Part shown: positions 21,046 through 33,029 of the stretch, piece after piece | Numbering within the stretch: position 1 is the stretch's first letter | Layout of the letters: every line of letters starts with the position of its first letter | Assembly (NCBI GenBank): GCA_001465935.1 | Contig: LNKV01000029.1 | Span: 81,215-145,214, forward strand | Length of the DNA stretch: 64,000 bases | Reading direction: 5' to 3' | Source of the DNA: Clarireedia homoeocarpa | Lineage: Eukaryota; Ascomycota; Leotiomycetes; Helotiales; Rutstroemiaceae | Made by a program: the position numbers and the translations under genes | Notes under the pieces: generated by a model | What the model saw: only the letters and a program-made list of their open reading frames with translations | What the model was told of the DNA's origin: nothing | The model's database searches: none

Positions 21046-24000
21046 TTTTGTAGTTTTGGTTGCGAGAATCTGTTTTAGGAATGTTTAGGAATGTGAATTT
21101 GGCTTGTGGTTTGGAGGATTTATCGGATGAATAGCTGTAGACAGGTAGGTAGGTAGGGGCAGGCAGAGTATCGAATAAGTATATTGCTTGTATATGACTT
21201 TCCACTTTGTGAGTCGGGAATTGTAGAATTAATATATGATTCCGTTGTTTGGCGTGCGCATGAATGTTGACGGGTGATTATCGAGGTGAATCGCTCAAAC
21301 CCGATGCGGGTCGTTCCCTTCTTCTCGTACGTACTCGTTACTGCAAACGTCGACAAGGCGATTATGAAGAAGTGAAGCAATGCAGGAAGACAAAGAGAGG
21401 GAGTAGGAATCAAGAGAAGGACATAAAATGAGTGGACGGCAGAGTTAAGATATATTGCCTGGCTGTTTGTGGGTTGTTGTACTGCGTAGGTAAGGCTATG
21501 GGTGAAAAGTCCCTTGTCCCAGTCCTGATCCTTAGTCCGTCCTACTTACTGTAGGTCTGGAGTAGTGGGGGACGCAGGTGCTAATTTAGGCACAAAACAG
21601 CACAGCCAGCTAATCCTAGTGCGGTAGCAACGCTAAATCCCTCTTTCCTTATCGGACTGCGAGGACCTGCTCCTGCCTGCCCGAAAGAGAAAGAGACCAG
21701 AAAGAGAGCAGAAAGAGATCAGAAAGAGATCAAGCAGAGTCCAGCCAACGGGTAGAGAAGGTCTGGCAGGATTGACCGAGGACTTCGTATGGGAATTGAA
21801 ATTGCTTTGTTGATCTTCTGTTCGAGGAAGCTGGCTGCGCTGGAAAGTCGAGCTGGGTATTCCCCGACGCCGCCGGAGGGGCAGCAGGAAAAAAAAGCAG
21901 TGGAAATTACGGCATGCAATGTTGATTCTGTACGTAATTTTATTGTTTTGAGGATGCAGAATCGATTGGACAGACGAGGTGCGAAGTACTTCCGTACCCC
22001 CATACCCCCATACGAGGTACCGAAGCTGGGCTGGGCGGGGCTGGGTGCTTTTTTTTCCTGCTTTTGCTTTTTCTGCGCGTCGATACGAGTGAGGGAAATA
22101 ACATGATGGAGTGAGGGAAATAAAATGATCAAGTTAAGGTTAGCAAGGGCAGGCTGAGTGCACGCCGATTGAGTCACAACGACCTCCGCTCGAGTGGTGA
22201 TGGGACGATATGCGTGGGTGTGATACTTTGTACTGTACAAAGTAAGTGGATGCGAGTGGGTGCGAGTGGGTGCGAGTGGGTGCGTGGAGTCGTTTCTGCT
22301 CGTAAAACAGTCTCCGTGCAAAGGACAAGGACGTTGGAAGAAGAAACGTGGTTGAAACTACTAGATGGATCGACGGCATGGAAGCGACAGTGAGGAGGAG
22401 AATGCCAAGTGAAGCTCCGACGAGATCTTGACCGGCGGCGGTAGTGGATTCAGCCCATGAGTGGAGTTGGTTTGTTGTGGGGGGAGGTCCAATCAGACAC
22501 CGACGAGATGATTTTCCACGAGGTCACTGCATTTACATGATTCGATGCGACACAATGGTGCTTCACTTGGCGATTCATTCATTTCCTTTGTTCTCTTCCC
22601 TCCTGTATCCTGTGTAGCCTTTGTCGATATCAGCCGATATAATGCTGGTGCTTCGGGTATTGTCATCGGGTAATGGATAACAAGACGCCTTCGAGGGAAA
22701 GGCAAGCCGCGCCAAGATGTTCAGGCCATCAGATGTCTCATCTCATTGCCTTCAACATTCCTTATGCCGGCTGAAATGTCACCATCTCATCACTTCTCTC
22801 CACCATCGATTATGCAGCTTTTTCGTCCCCGCAGTGTATTCTTCCGCATGCGTTGTCTACTGGCTCTCCGGGTCGAAGCTTGATCTAGAACGAGAACTCC
22901 TGCAAAACCCCTAATGCATCTCGCCGTGTCTTTGCCCTTCTCCTTCCCCTTCCCCTTCTCCTTCCCCTTCTCCTTATCTTTCCTTTCTTTAAATCCTGCC
23001 CAGTAAGCTCGTACTGTACCCATCGCATACTTGCCTTAATTGACGCCGTCCGTTGTTGTGCGACCGTCGCTCGAAAAGCGCATCGAAACAGCAAAATGGG
23101 GCCAAAACGGGTCCACAAATGCGGAAAAGGGTTTGAAACTATGAAAAGTATTTTGGGATTCACAATGAAGGGGTCTTTTTGGGATTCTCATTCTCTTTTC
23201 TCTTGGCATTTGCTTCCTATTTCCTTGGCATTTGCTTCCCATTTGCTTGGCATTTGCTTCCCATTTGCTTGGCATTCGTGCTGTGCACATGGAGGCGTTC
23301 GATATAGCCGGCACAGATAATTAAGACATGTTGGATTCCGCTTGTGGAAATGAAGACATACATCCATCTTTCGTATTTCGTGCAGTGCAGTGCAATATGG
23401 CGATCGGCGAGATGGCCCATCTCATTTTTCACATGAACATCAAGGACTTTATCACGTCTGTGTACCTTCTCATCTTCTCGGTATCGTATATAATACCTAC
23501 CCACCATGCAGAAACTCGCGTCAAACAGTACACCACAACCAAAGATCGACAGGTACAAACGGGACAAGTTTGACAAAAATTGACATGCCGAGGCATTACT
23601 TAATTAAGCCACATCCACTCTACTGTACCCGTGATAGGTGGCAGAGACGAGCGAGATTTAAGCTTGTTTTACCCGATCACCTGCTCACTCGGTTGCATTT
23701 TGCCATATGAACTGTCAAATCTAGACCTAGCACTATCGAATGTATAAAAATTGTCTATCATCGACGTGTCTTTTGCACAGAGCAGTCGCAAGATGACTTG
23801 GCCTAGCTTCAACTACTTCTGCATTGAAAGCATCCTTTCTATTCCTATCAAAGAAACAAGTACCATGCGCGTTTTCTCCATTCCACTGCAGGCACAGCTG
23901 TTGTGTTAGACACCCACCCAGGAAATCCATTCCCTAACTCCCTCTCATCTCATAACTGACAAATCATACAATGCCATCGAGCGGTGTGAAACCAACTCAA

Positions 24001-24493
24001 CAATGAGAAATAAAAATTTGAAGGAATTATGCTTCTGTTGTAGGATCTAGTGCTGACAACAAGTAAATGAACTAGAAATCGGATGAAGAGACATGCTCAC
24101 CTCCCTTCTATTGATAGGTATTTGTCAAGGGTAAAGTTTTAGTAAGGCTGAGTAAAGGTATAACTGTAATGCGGATGCTGGAGATGAAGCTTTACAGCCG
24201 TAAATGTTGCTTAGTTTGGTCGAAACCGTTCCTTTTTGAGATTATAATTTGATAAGCCATCCGAATTCCTCGTCGGCCTCAACGGCTCTCACTAGCCACA
24301 ACATCAGCGCTGCCTTCAGCCTCGAATAATAAGCCACAAACACATCGTCCACCAGCCACATTAAAACTCAACCCACCCCAACGGTAACCCGAACCAACCC
24401 AGATAGCAACCAAAAACATCTCTAAACCTCAAGGCTGACAATCGCCCATCAAACCACGCAAATGCCATTTCCACAGTCTTCCCCAAGCACATT
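21046..24493. other. Long non-coding interval with simple repeats
   Basis: About 3.4 kb between divergent genes (membrane protein minus, Gpi2 plus). ORFs up to 200 residues are present on the minus strand but are low-complexity and lack family features. Simple repeats: a 10-bp unit GTGGGTGCGA repeated about four times (22249-22285), a CCTTCTCCTTCCC run (22930-22985) and a 22-bp unit CATTTGCTTCCCATTTGCTT (23207-23275). Nothing else supportable. Confidence 0.55.
23207..23275 (+). repeat. Tandem repeat, about 22-bp unit, three copies
   Basis: CATTTGCTTCCCATTTGCTT plus GG repeats three times with small changes in the first copy. No coding frame involved. Confidence 0.85.
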
Positions 24494-26172
24494 ATGGTGC
24501 CTCCACTGGCACCTCGCTCTGCACCCCCCCTAACACGCAGCACCACCTTACCCGCCGTTTCATCAAGAAATGTCCCTCATCACGACCGTTCGCATCTGGC
24601 GCCCGAAGATGCAATCTTTCAAGGTTCACCACCCCGCCGCTCGACGGCTGTAAATACATTGCGCATGACAAATGGAGTGGATTCGCCGAGGGCCAATCGC
24701 AGAGATAGACATACCAATCGCACGAAGAGTAGTAGCAGGAGGAGGAAAGCTGCGTGGAAGAAACTGTTATGGGTGAAGCAATCTTGTGTGTTTATGTTCC
24801 TCACTTTCATAAAAGATGAATGGAAGCTAATAGCCAAAAAGATCCAGACAACTACACAGATCAGGAAACCTTCCTCGAACATCTGCAACGCAATCCCCGT
24901 CTCCAGCTCTATGATTTCTGGCCCCTAGTAGCAGACTCAACGGTGATAGTCCAACACGTCTGCTCAGTCATCATCTTCGTCGTATGTTTCGTCGGTATTC
25001 GTCAGGAAAAACTCTCGCCAGTTTCGGTCGCGGGATGGGGATCTATAGCTACGTTTCTGGGCTGGCTATTATGGGATCTATGGGTGGGACAGGAGGAGAG
25101 TACGAGAATGGCACTTCCGCAACCGAGACCATTTATGCATGATATTTCAACGACGAGTTCAACCCCGAATTTACACACGCCGGCGCCAAATGCGTTGAGA
25201 AATGCGCATTCGATGTCGACTACTTCGCTGCAGTCTTCGGTTTCGGCACCCCCGCCTAGACTCAATTCTACAACTTCTCTTCAGTCGACGAGTTCGGCTC
25301 AGCCACCCTCTCGGCTTAACTCGACGACTTCCCTTCTATCAGAATATTCCACTCAAAATCAACCGCCTCACCCACCAACCTCCACCACGTCCCTCCTCTC
25401 CAATCCCTCAACCCAAGCTCAAACTCATACCGCCCGCATTTCTTCTACCTTCACCCCCCACAACTCCCCCTTCTCCCACCGCACCTCCCTCCGCCTCAGC
25501 ACCGCCAAATCCGCCCTCCTCATCTACTTCACTCTCCTCGGGCTTTCCCCAATCCTCAAATCCCTCACCCTCTCCACCTCCTCCGACTCTATCTGGGCTA
25601 TGTCATTCCTCCTCTTCACAATCAACATCGTTTTCTTCGACTACGCCGCTCCCTCATCTCCCTCTTCATCCTCCTCGGACTTCACGACCACAATCTTATC
25701 ATCCACCGCAGCAACCACATCCGCCAGCGGAAGTAGCGGCGGCAACAAAAATATCCCCGCCAGCCTCAGCACCAATGCTGCACTCATGGCCTCCACCGTA
25801 CTGGCCTCCCGTCTTCCCAGCACAGGCCAAGTTTTCAGCCTCACCCTCTTCAGTATCGAGGTCTTCGGCTTGTTTCCCGTTTTCCGCCGATACACGCGCA
25901 TTCATTCATTCCGGGGACATCTAATACTCACGCTACTGCTTGTTTTGGGTGCGGGTGGTGGTGTCGGACTCGTGCTCCCGGGTGAGGGGAGAGAGGCGTG
26001 GGGGTGGAAGGGGGGAGTGTTGGGGATGGTGGCAGGGGTGTTGATTACGGGGTTGGCGATGGGAGGGTGTAGTTGGTGGTTGATTGGGTTGCAGAAGTAT
26101 AAGAATGAGATTCATGGGCCGTGGGACCCGGCGAGACCGGTTATTAGAGGGGGATGGGGGGAGGGATTTTAG
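24494..26172 (+). CDS. GPI2: GPI-GlcNAc transferase subunit PIG-C/Gpi2
   Basis: Exon 1 24494-24785, intron 24786-24841, exon 2 24842-26172; 540 residues. The subunit belongs to the ER complex that adds GlcNAc to phosphatidylinositol, first step of GPI-anchor synthesis. Signatures: WKKLLWVKQSYPDNYTD, FLEHLQRN, then LYDFWPLVADSTVIVQHVCS and the first membrane helices, and WGSIATFLGWLLWDLWVG. A long Ser/Thr-rich loop (roughly residues 190-290, with repeated STTSLQS and STTSLLS units) separates these from the C-terminal membrane block, which includes STNAALMASTVLASRLPST and LFPVFRRYTRIHS. Length exceeds yeast Gpi2 (about 280) because of N-terminal and loop extensions, common in filamentous fungi. 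Start ATG 24494 is the first in the exon frame. Confidence 0.93.
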
Positions 26173-27258
26173 TAGGGAGGGAAAAGGGAGGGATTTAGGA
26201 GAGGAAAAATGAGAAAGGAGATAGGCGGAGGGGGGTGGGCGGGAGTGGAAGCCGAAGTGGCATAGGAGGAAGGAAATGTGGGAATGTAAGTATTGTAGTG
26301 TAGATTTCGTGGATAGGTAGAGAAAATAAAAGAGTAATTACTTAGTAGTGTCGCTGACACCTTTTATAGTAAGCTAGAGTGTCAGTGATACCTTTTACAG
26401 TGTCAGCGACACTTTTTATGTCTCAGCGACACTTTTATATGTCAGTATATGTCGGCGACACTTTTGTATAGTAAGCGAGAGTGTCAGTGACACTATTATG
26501 TCGCCGACATATAAAAGTGTCGCTGGCATATAAAAAGTGTCGCTGACACCTTTTATATTAAGCTGGAGTGTCAGTGATACCTTTTACAATGTCAGCGACA
26601 CTTTTTATGTCTCAGCGACACTTTTTATGTCTCAGCGACACTTTTATATATCAGTATATGTCGGCGACACTTTTGTATAGTAAGCCAGAGTGTCAGTGAT
26701 ACCTTTTACAATGGAGAGTTGGAGAGTTGGAGAGTTGGAGAGGTAAGAGGGTAGAAAAGTAAAGCAGAGGAAAAACAAGGAGATGGGATAGGAACTGATT
26801 GATTAATTCGAAACAGGGTAGGTTAAGTTAGGCAGTGGTAAGAGTCGGACTGAAGAAGATAGATAGAATGAAATTGAGAGGACATACAAAGGCCATAACG
26901 AGTTAGAATGGAATGGTTTGAAATGAGATGCGTTAAGATAAGATAGCATAAAGTGGTTTGTATGAGATGAGTTGAGGTCTTCCGTCGTAGACAGTTTGAA
27001 CCCACTGACTGGGAATATATATCTCGTTTTATTACAGTAGCAGCTTGGGTGAAGTAGTCGGCTTTGTAGATGGTAGGTGATTTGTAGTGAGGGTATATGT
27101 ATGTACAACAGCTCTGGCGCATAAGTAGTAGGCTTGTAATATAGATCTTAGACAGGGGATATCACGATTGTTATTCTCTTAAAAGCCAGCTAGGAATCAC
27201 TTTCTTGTATTCTATCTGGTCCTAACAGCTTGTAGTACACCAAAACCTGGTATATAAT
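26173..27258. other. Intergenic with satellite block
   Basis: Contains the GTGTCGCTGACAC-type repeat block (26348-26714) followed by four GGAGAGTT units and AG-rich DNA. No exon recognised; ORFs on the minus strand (26803-27122) are of low quality. Confidence 0.55.
26348..26714. repeat. Tandem/inverted satellite built on GTGTCGCTGACAC
   Basis: The near-palindromic core GTGTCGCTGACAC, with variants GTGTCAGTGAYAC and TGTCGGCGACA, occurs about 15 times in both orientations, spaced by CTTTTTAT/ATAAAAG. A larger order is visible: the order core, AAGCTAGAGTGTCAGTGATA, core, ATATGTCGGCGACAC is repeated at about 190 bases (26348-26500 and 26540-26714). Confidence 0.9.
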
Positions 27259-28137
27259 CTACTCTATTCTTTCTCTCCCTTCCACCTCCTCCTCATTTAT
27301 ATATATCTTCTCCTGTTCCCCTCTTACACCATTCCCCAAAATCATTCCCTGCTCTACTAAAAGGTACTTTACACCAAGTAAACTACCCACACTACCACAG
27401 TAAAGAAGGTTTCCGACGATATCTCCGACTGTGACACCGTCGCTAGTGCTGGTGCATTCTTGTCCATTTGAATGATTGGGGATTTCTATTTGAGGGGTGG
27501 CGGTACAGCGTTGGAGGAGGTTGGCGAGATGTTTCTTTCTTTCTTTCTTGGGGATATAAGATGAGAGTGAGGGAGAGGGGTTGAAGGTGGAAGAGAAGTT
27601 GGAGAGAAGATCGGAGGGAAGGGAATAGAAGGAAAGAACAGATGCTGAAGATATAATGTTGGTTGGAGGGGAGTGATAGCTGGGAAGACGAGGAAAGGTA
27701 GAGGGAAGGGAGGAGAAACCAGGATGGGTTGGAAGATGGGTTGGAGGATGGGAAGGAGGATGACGAGATTGACTAAAGGGACGTTAAGAGGTGTAGGAAT
27801 GCAAAAGTATGATGTGGGGATTCCTTCTGGTTGGGCTGAAGGTATTTATACAGCAATAAGTGTGAACAACAAGATAGCATAACGGCCAAGTTACCAGTAT
27901 TAGATTTGATGAGCGCATATTATGTGAAAATACACCTTGAATCCTAGGGGAAAAGCACAGATATTGGAGAGGGAAGAAACTTAATGCAGGAGAAAACGAA
28001 GAAAAGTTCAACTCAATGGGAGCGGAAAAGATGAAAGGCAGTACTGCTAGCATGGCGAAGAGGAGAGCTATGGGTCGTATATTTGAAGATTCTAAGCTCT
28101 CGCAATCACCACTTCTAGCAGCGGTCGGCTTCGACAT
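27259..28137 (-). CDS. Doubtful multi-exon hypothetical gene
   Basis: Two pieces look partly protein-like. From ATG 28137 a frame begins MSKPTAARSGD and has a hydrophobic helix IALLFAMLAVLPFIFS. Downstream on the same strand an open frame of about 170 codons, from about 27775 to a stop at 27259-27261, is Pro/Ser-rich first and then reads KHLANLLQRC, TSDGVTVGDIVGNLLYCGS and an acidic end. No exon junction joining them could be fixed and no family is recognised. Could equally be CT-rich non-coding DNA. Confidence 0.25.
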
Positions 28138-30158
28138 AGCAAGTCCTTGGAAATTATCAACACTATACACTGCCCTTTCCCTCCATCGCAAACTCACAGA
28201 GGCTCAATGACAAATTTGCATACTCATCCAACAGCATCATTCAAAATCACCTCGGCGCCCTTTCCGATAACCTTCCCCTAAATTGGGCTTTCGACCGATA
28301 AAGCAAAAGCTTCTTTACAGTCTACGTAACGGCATGTGTGATTTTCGGTCCATCATTCACGGGAATGAGCCGAAGTCGTTTGTTCTTGATGTTTTGCTCA
28401 TGCTGAAACTAAAGCAAAGTTATCGGTTCTTGTTATGCAGGTTTCAGGAACAGGAATAGATTGAGTGGAGATTTGAGGAAGAGAAAGTATTCGTGATGTG
28501 TGGGGAAGTGGAGAATGGATATGCCTTTACGCGCCAGCGAACCGCATATCCGAAAGTCATTGTGCCAAAAGTTGTAATTCTCAACAACGACCGTAGCGAA
28601 CTGCCAGTATGAGATCTTCTGGCAAGACGAGCATGCGTAGGGAGTCAGTAGGACGGCATGAAAGGCCTTGGATCTGAAGAGACCACAACGATCGTGTATT
28701 TCGCCAGCGCTTGATGATCGAGGAGAGTTGATGGCACTCTTGTGATGGCCATACAGCTCAAAAGTAACCCAATGATGTTGAAATCGACATAGAAGCTGAT
28801 ATTCACAGAACGCAACAACAGAGTCGCAGCGAAGTGGAGAGCTCACCGTCGAACACCAGCTGCATCGATTGCTATTTTCTGATGCTTATCATTACCCGAG
28901 TCAGATTAAAGCTAGGTATCGCGTCCTCCCAGATCATTCGTTGCATCGCAGCCGACGAAACATGACCAACTCAAAAAGTTCCAGTACCGACAGCAACCCA
29001 ACGGCACAACAGTTACATACGCATCTCAGCGTTTCACCCCAACACACCTATTCTAAAGATATCCCAGTCCCGGGTTACCGAAGATCAAACTTCAGACGAA
29101 AAGATCCTACAACCAACCTATACACAAACCAAACACACAGCAGCGCCATTCTCCTCCTCCTCCTTGACCTCCTTAACCTCCTCTCCTCCCTCACCGCAAC
29201 ACCACCGTCACCATCACCATCACCATCAATACCATCAAATCGCATCTCATCTCCCTCCCTCACCCGTAACACAAACCCTACTTACGTACAAACAGACAGA
29301 TGATCATCAACCCGTTCCCCCTCCTAGCCCGTAAATTTCCCCATGGAGTAATTCCCCCCCCCCCAACACCGTTCTCAAATGTCCTAAACTTTTCTAAAAA
29401 CAGACTCTTATACCCACTCTACATTGAATTTCAGAAAATATGGCAGCCTTGAGCTGGCTGTATGCATGTCAGATTACATAGAGGCGCATCTACGAGTAGA
29501 CCGTCGCATACAAAACATGCATCTATCTGCATGTATATGCAGAAACTGTGATAAAGTTCAGACGAAAAAGGGGAAACAGTGAAAAAGAAGGATGGAAAAA
29601 AAAAAAAAAGGCCTGGGAAGGCTTTACGGCAGTATTCTTGGGAGAGTGAAATAGGTAATCGTGGCTTGTGTGCAGTGACAGGATAGGATGCCATGGCGTG
29701 GCTTATTCTTATTTATTTATTTTATTTTTTTGGTGGTCAGCCTCCCTGATGGTTGCATCGTGGGGTGGTATGTGGGAGAAGTTTTCGAAGGTTCTTTTGC
29801 TTCTGTGTGGCTTAGGGATTGAGATTTGTTGAAAGCGACGGTAGAGGATGATGATATCAGCATGATTCAAGATATCTTTGGAGAAGGAGGATATGAATAA
29901 CATCAATTGATCATAAATCGTCGTGCCGTTTCGTTAAAGCTAGTGTACATTCATGAATTAATAATGAGAAAGGAAATCGTTGTCGATACATGATTCCAGA
30001 AAAACAGATAAACGACAGAAAGGGAGAAAGAAAAGAAAAACAGATCCCCAAAACATTTAGTGGTACAGTGTGCAGCCCATGATAATAATCCTACAAAAAC
30101 TCATCCCCCTCCGCTTGATATCGCTATCCTTCTCTTTAATCTTCATGCAAGTTAGTCA
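28138..30158. other. Interval with only weak ORFs
   Basis: About 2 kb. A plus-strand ORF (28869-29303, or from ATG 28962) gives a Ser/Thr/Pro-rich peptide with a Leu-rich core; a minus-strand ORF (28846-28433) has 137 residues. Neither shows a motif or family. A run of 10 C (29350) and a short poly-A (29597-29609) are present. The 3' UTR of the downstream minus gene should be near 30000-30158. Confidence 0.45.
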
Positions 30159-32157
30159 TTACTCAATTAATACATCCCTCAATCTATCAATCTCCTCCTT
30201 TAGATATTCATTATTGGACCTCCATGGTCTGATATGACCCCTCTTCTTGAATAATAATAAATCCCCTCTTAATCTCTTGGCTAATTCTAATAACTCGTCA
30301 TTGCCTCCTAGTAGATCCCTGTTGCATTTGTCTTCGAAGTTCATAAGAAGTGGAAATGATGAACGGAAAAGAGCGGTCAGGACACTGATGAGGAGGTTGA
30401 GTACATGTTTGTGGTCTGTCATGATTGTGGCTGGTTCTTCGGCAGATGCATGTTGCGTTGCTATATCTTATTAGCCGTTTGTATGCCTTGAAAGAATAAT
30501 GGATAATTAACTGACGGGAAGGATTTCTCCCACTCATATTCATGAGGTAATCTGCTCTCGAACTGTGCAGCCGAGTGAGCAACCAAAACACTAGCGCGAC
30601 GGGAATGAGAGCATCCTTTGCTAGTTGACCAGATGTCCTAAATACCAATCGCTGCAGTTCCTCGTAAACGGACTTCTCGGCGTTGTACAGCAACTGAAAT
30701 AGTTTCGTTTCGATTTGAGCCCGGACTGCGGGGTACTCCGCCGAAAACGTGGCGTGCTGACTAGTGCTGGCAATGATCCTCACCCCATTATCGAGGATAT
30801 AATTGAACGCGATAAGTTTCGTCATATTAGCAACCAGGGTTGCCTTATTCAAGTCAGCTTGTCATTCACGATGCAGTAGGAGACCCCAAGGGATTGACTT
30901 ACGTGAGGTAGCTTTTGCTGGGCATAAGCAATCCCAAAAAGAGAGGTAGAATTATCATGGTGAAAGTTGTTGAATCGGTAGGTATACACCATTGCCCACT
31001 TCTGAATAATCTCCGTAGAAATGAAGTCAGGGTCAATGAGAGTGACAGTTTCTGGCTGTCTTGAATTATCGATGGGGGCGGAAGATGGTCGGAGTTTGCT
31101 GACCCTCTGGATTTCAAGTCGTGTTGCGGAATCCAGAGCTGATATTGGTACTTCGATGACTTGAACCTCTAGAGGCCAGGAAGTCGGACCTTTGCCGTCA
31201 ATTTTCATGATCCCACGTGGACCAAATGCCACGGGGAAATTGATATCAAAGTCAACTACACGATCAGGCCGACTGCTTCCGTAGACTATGATGTTAGCTG
31301 ATGATCGAATATTCGCATGATTGACTCACAGTCAGATACCGAGAGATCAATGAATGGAGATTCTCGAGTGCACAAAAGTGTTGCTGATTCCAGATCTTTG
31401 GTCCGACGGACACATAAATGACACGGTTTGCTTGTTCCACACTTTAATCATCAGTAACCAACGATTAATTGGAAGTCAGAAAACGTACAGTTCGTTTTCT
31501 AAACTTGCACTGGATGCAAGCCCCAACATTTCTCACAGCCTCAACCTTCTTCTTGCCCTGGGGAGTAAAAGCACTTCGAGTCTTGCGCTTGGAACTGGAG
31601 TTGACATTAACCTCGAAGACAGAACTCAGCGATTCTTGTGATGCAATTGGTTGATTTTCGTGTTGAGCCAGAGCTGGGATTCTGACATCTAGCTTGAAGA
31701 CGTTTGCATTTGGCGGTCCCGATGCTTTCGAAGCACTAGAGGCACGGATTTTCCTATCGTGAGCTTTGATCTTTTTAGGAAGCAGGACCTCTTGAGATGC
31801 TGGTTCCGAATGACATCTTGTTTCTTCGTGCTGCTCAGAGTCAAGATCACTGTATTGTTCTGCCGACGCTCTTGACGACGTCGGTACATGCGGATAATGT
31901 AAGTCTTGATCGATACTGGTGAGTTCTCCAGGAGCCCCAAGCTGAGGAACTACACTATTTGGTTGTTGAAAGTTCGCTTCCACACCTGGAAATGCCATTT
32001 GCGGAGAGTATGGTCTATCGCCAAACATGGAAGGTAGTGAGAACATTTCCTCATCAAGATAGAAGTCCGAAGTTGGAATCCCATCAAATGGAAGAGAATG
32101 TTCGGCGGCATTTTGATAGTTGACGTAACGATTCGATTGGTAGAACTCATCACCCAT
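30159..32157 (-). CDS. Zn2Cys6 transcription factor with fungal regulatory C-terminus
   Basis: Minus-strand gene of five or more exons beginning at ATG 32157. Exon 1 (32157-31489) encodes an acidic, low-complexity N-terminus and then KKKVEAVRNVGACIQCKFRK; exon 2 (31441-31330) completes the cluster: C-IQ-C-KFRKRT-C-GTSKP-C-HL-C-x10-C, a binuclear zinc DNA-binding motif placed in mid-protein, at about residues 215-240. Exon 3 starts at 31285 (FYGSSRPDRVVDFD), followed by exons reading KWAMVYTYRFNNFHHD, LVANMTKLIAFNYILDNG, DALIPVALVFWLLTRLHSS and a helical C-terminus ending at 30159. Junction phases agree at the ones checked (31489/31441, 31330/31285, CAC/GCA near 30900). This central-cluster class of regulators is common in fungi; target unknown. 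Immediately upstream of it (in transcription terms) is the ADH gene on the same strand. Confidence 0.85.
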
Positions 32158-33029
32158 ACTGGTATCAAGAAATGTATTTGTGAAGTTCCAGTCTAGATGA
32201 TGGGATGTCAGCGACTTGCCGGTTATGGCTGATGATAACAACATACTGATCTGTCAAGTATGCCTTTCTTTGGTGGACTGGTGGCAATGAATGAAGTGGC
32301 GACTTCGAGATGGCCGTCCGCTTAAAGAACATTTGTATTCGGTCTTTACTATTTTCGTACATGGAAGGAGATGTGTTGGTTCGTGGAGGAAATACAAAAC
32401 GGTCAGTAAGACGTGAGAAGCAAACAGTTCCCTGCGACCCCACGAGAAGAATGGAGTGAGGGTATGATGCTGGTGTGTTACATCGACAGAGGCAGAAGCC
32501 ATGTGGTCTCCAGCCATGTTCCTGCATATCTGAACGTTGTGATGAAGTGTAAGATGCAGGCACCATCTTGCTGAAATGACGACGACGAGGTAATGTGACT
32601 GGATAGAACGGCAGCATCTTACCAGCATGCCGGTATAATGGAATGTTTCTAGAAGCTGGGCTTGAGTTGACGCAACCCTCACTCCCTGTCTGACACATGG
32701 TGGCCTTCCTAATCGAGAAGACCGCATCGATGCCGGACAATCTCACCCCATGAATGAACCAATGATATGCAACTGTGCCCCAGTGTCGCGTGGAAAATTT
32801 TGATCTGGGGGCTGGAAAACGAGCTTGTCGACGGAGTAAGCTGCATGAAAGCATGCATACACGTGCTTTGCAAAGAAGTTTGTGCAGTGGAAATCCCTCG
32901 ATTGGGCAAATGATGGCGAATTTTCCAAAAATATAAAGAATCTCTTTTGTCAACCATCAACCTTATCATCCAGGTTTGCTGATCTCTATCGCGACATGCA
33001 GATGAAACACGCCGTTGTACGGAATTGAT
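32158..33029. other. Intergenic, probable leader and promoter of Zn2Cys6 gene
   Basis: Minus-strand ORFs of 262 and 157 residues overlap in different frames and have no family similarity or coding-like composition, so they are treated as chance. The region lies between the stop of the ADH gene and the start of the regulator and should hold the regulator's promoter. Confidence 0.5.

Noticed and set aside
21719..22321. 200-codon minus ORF in the 21-24 kb gap
   Set aside because: Low-complexity, repeats of SHPLTLYST-type sequence from a simple 10-bp repeat, no family features.
25202..25924. 240-codon ORF in a second frame
   Set aside because: Pro/Ser-rich shadow of the Gpi2 exon.
32165..32953. 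262-codon minus-strand ORF upstream of the second Zn2Cys6 gene
   Set aside because: No motif, mixed composition, overlaps another long ORF in a different frame and ends eight bases before the regulator's start; more likely leader or chance.
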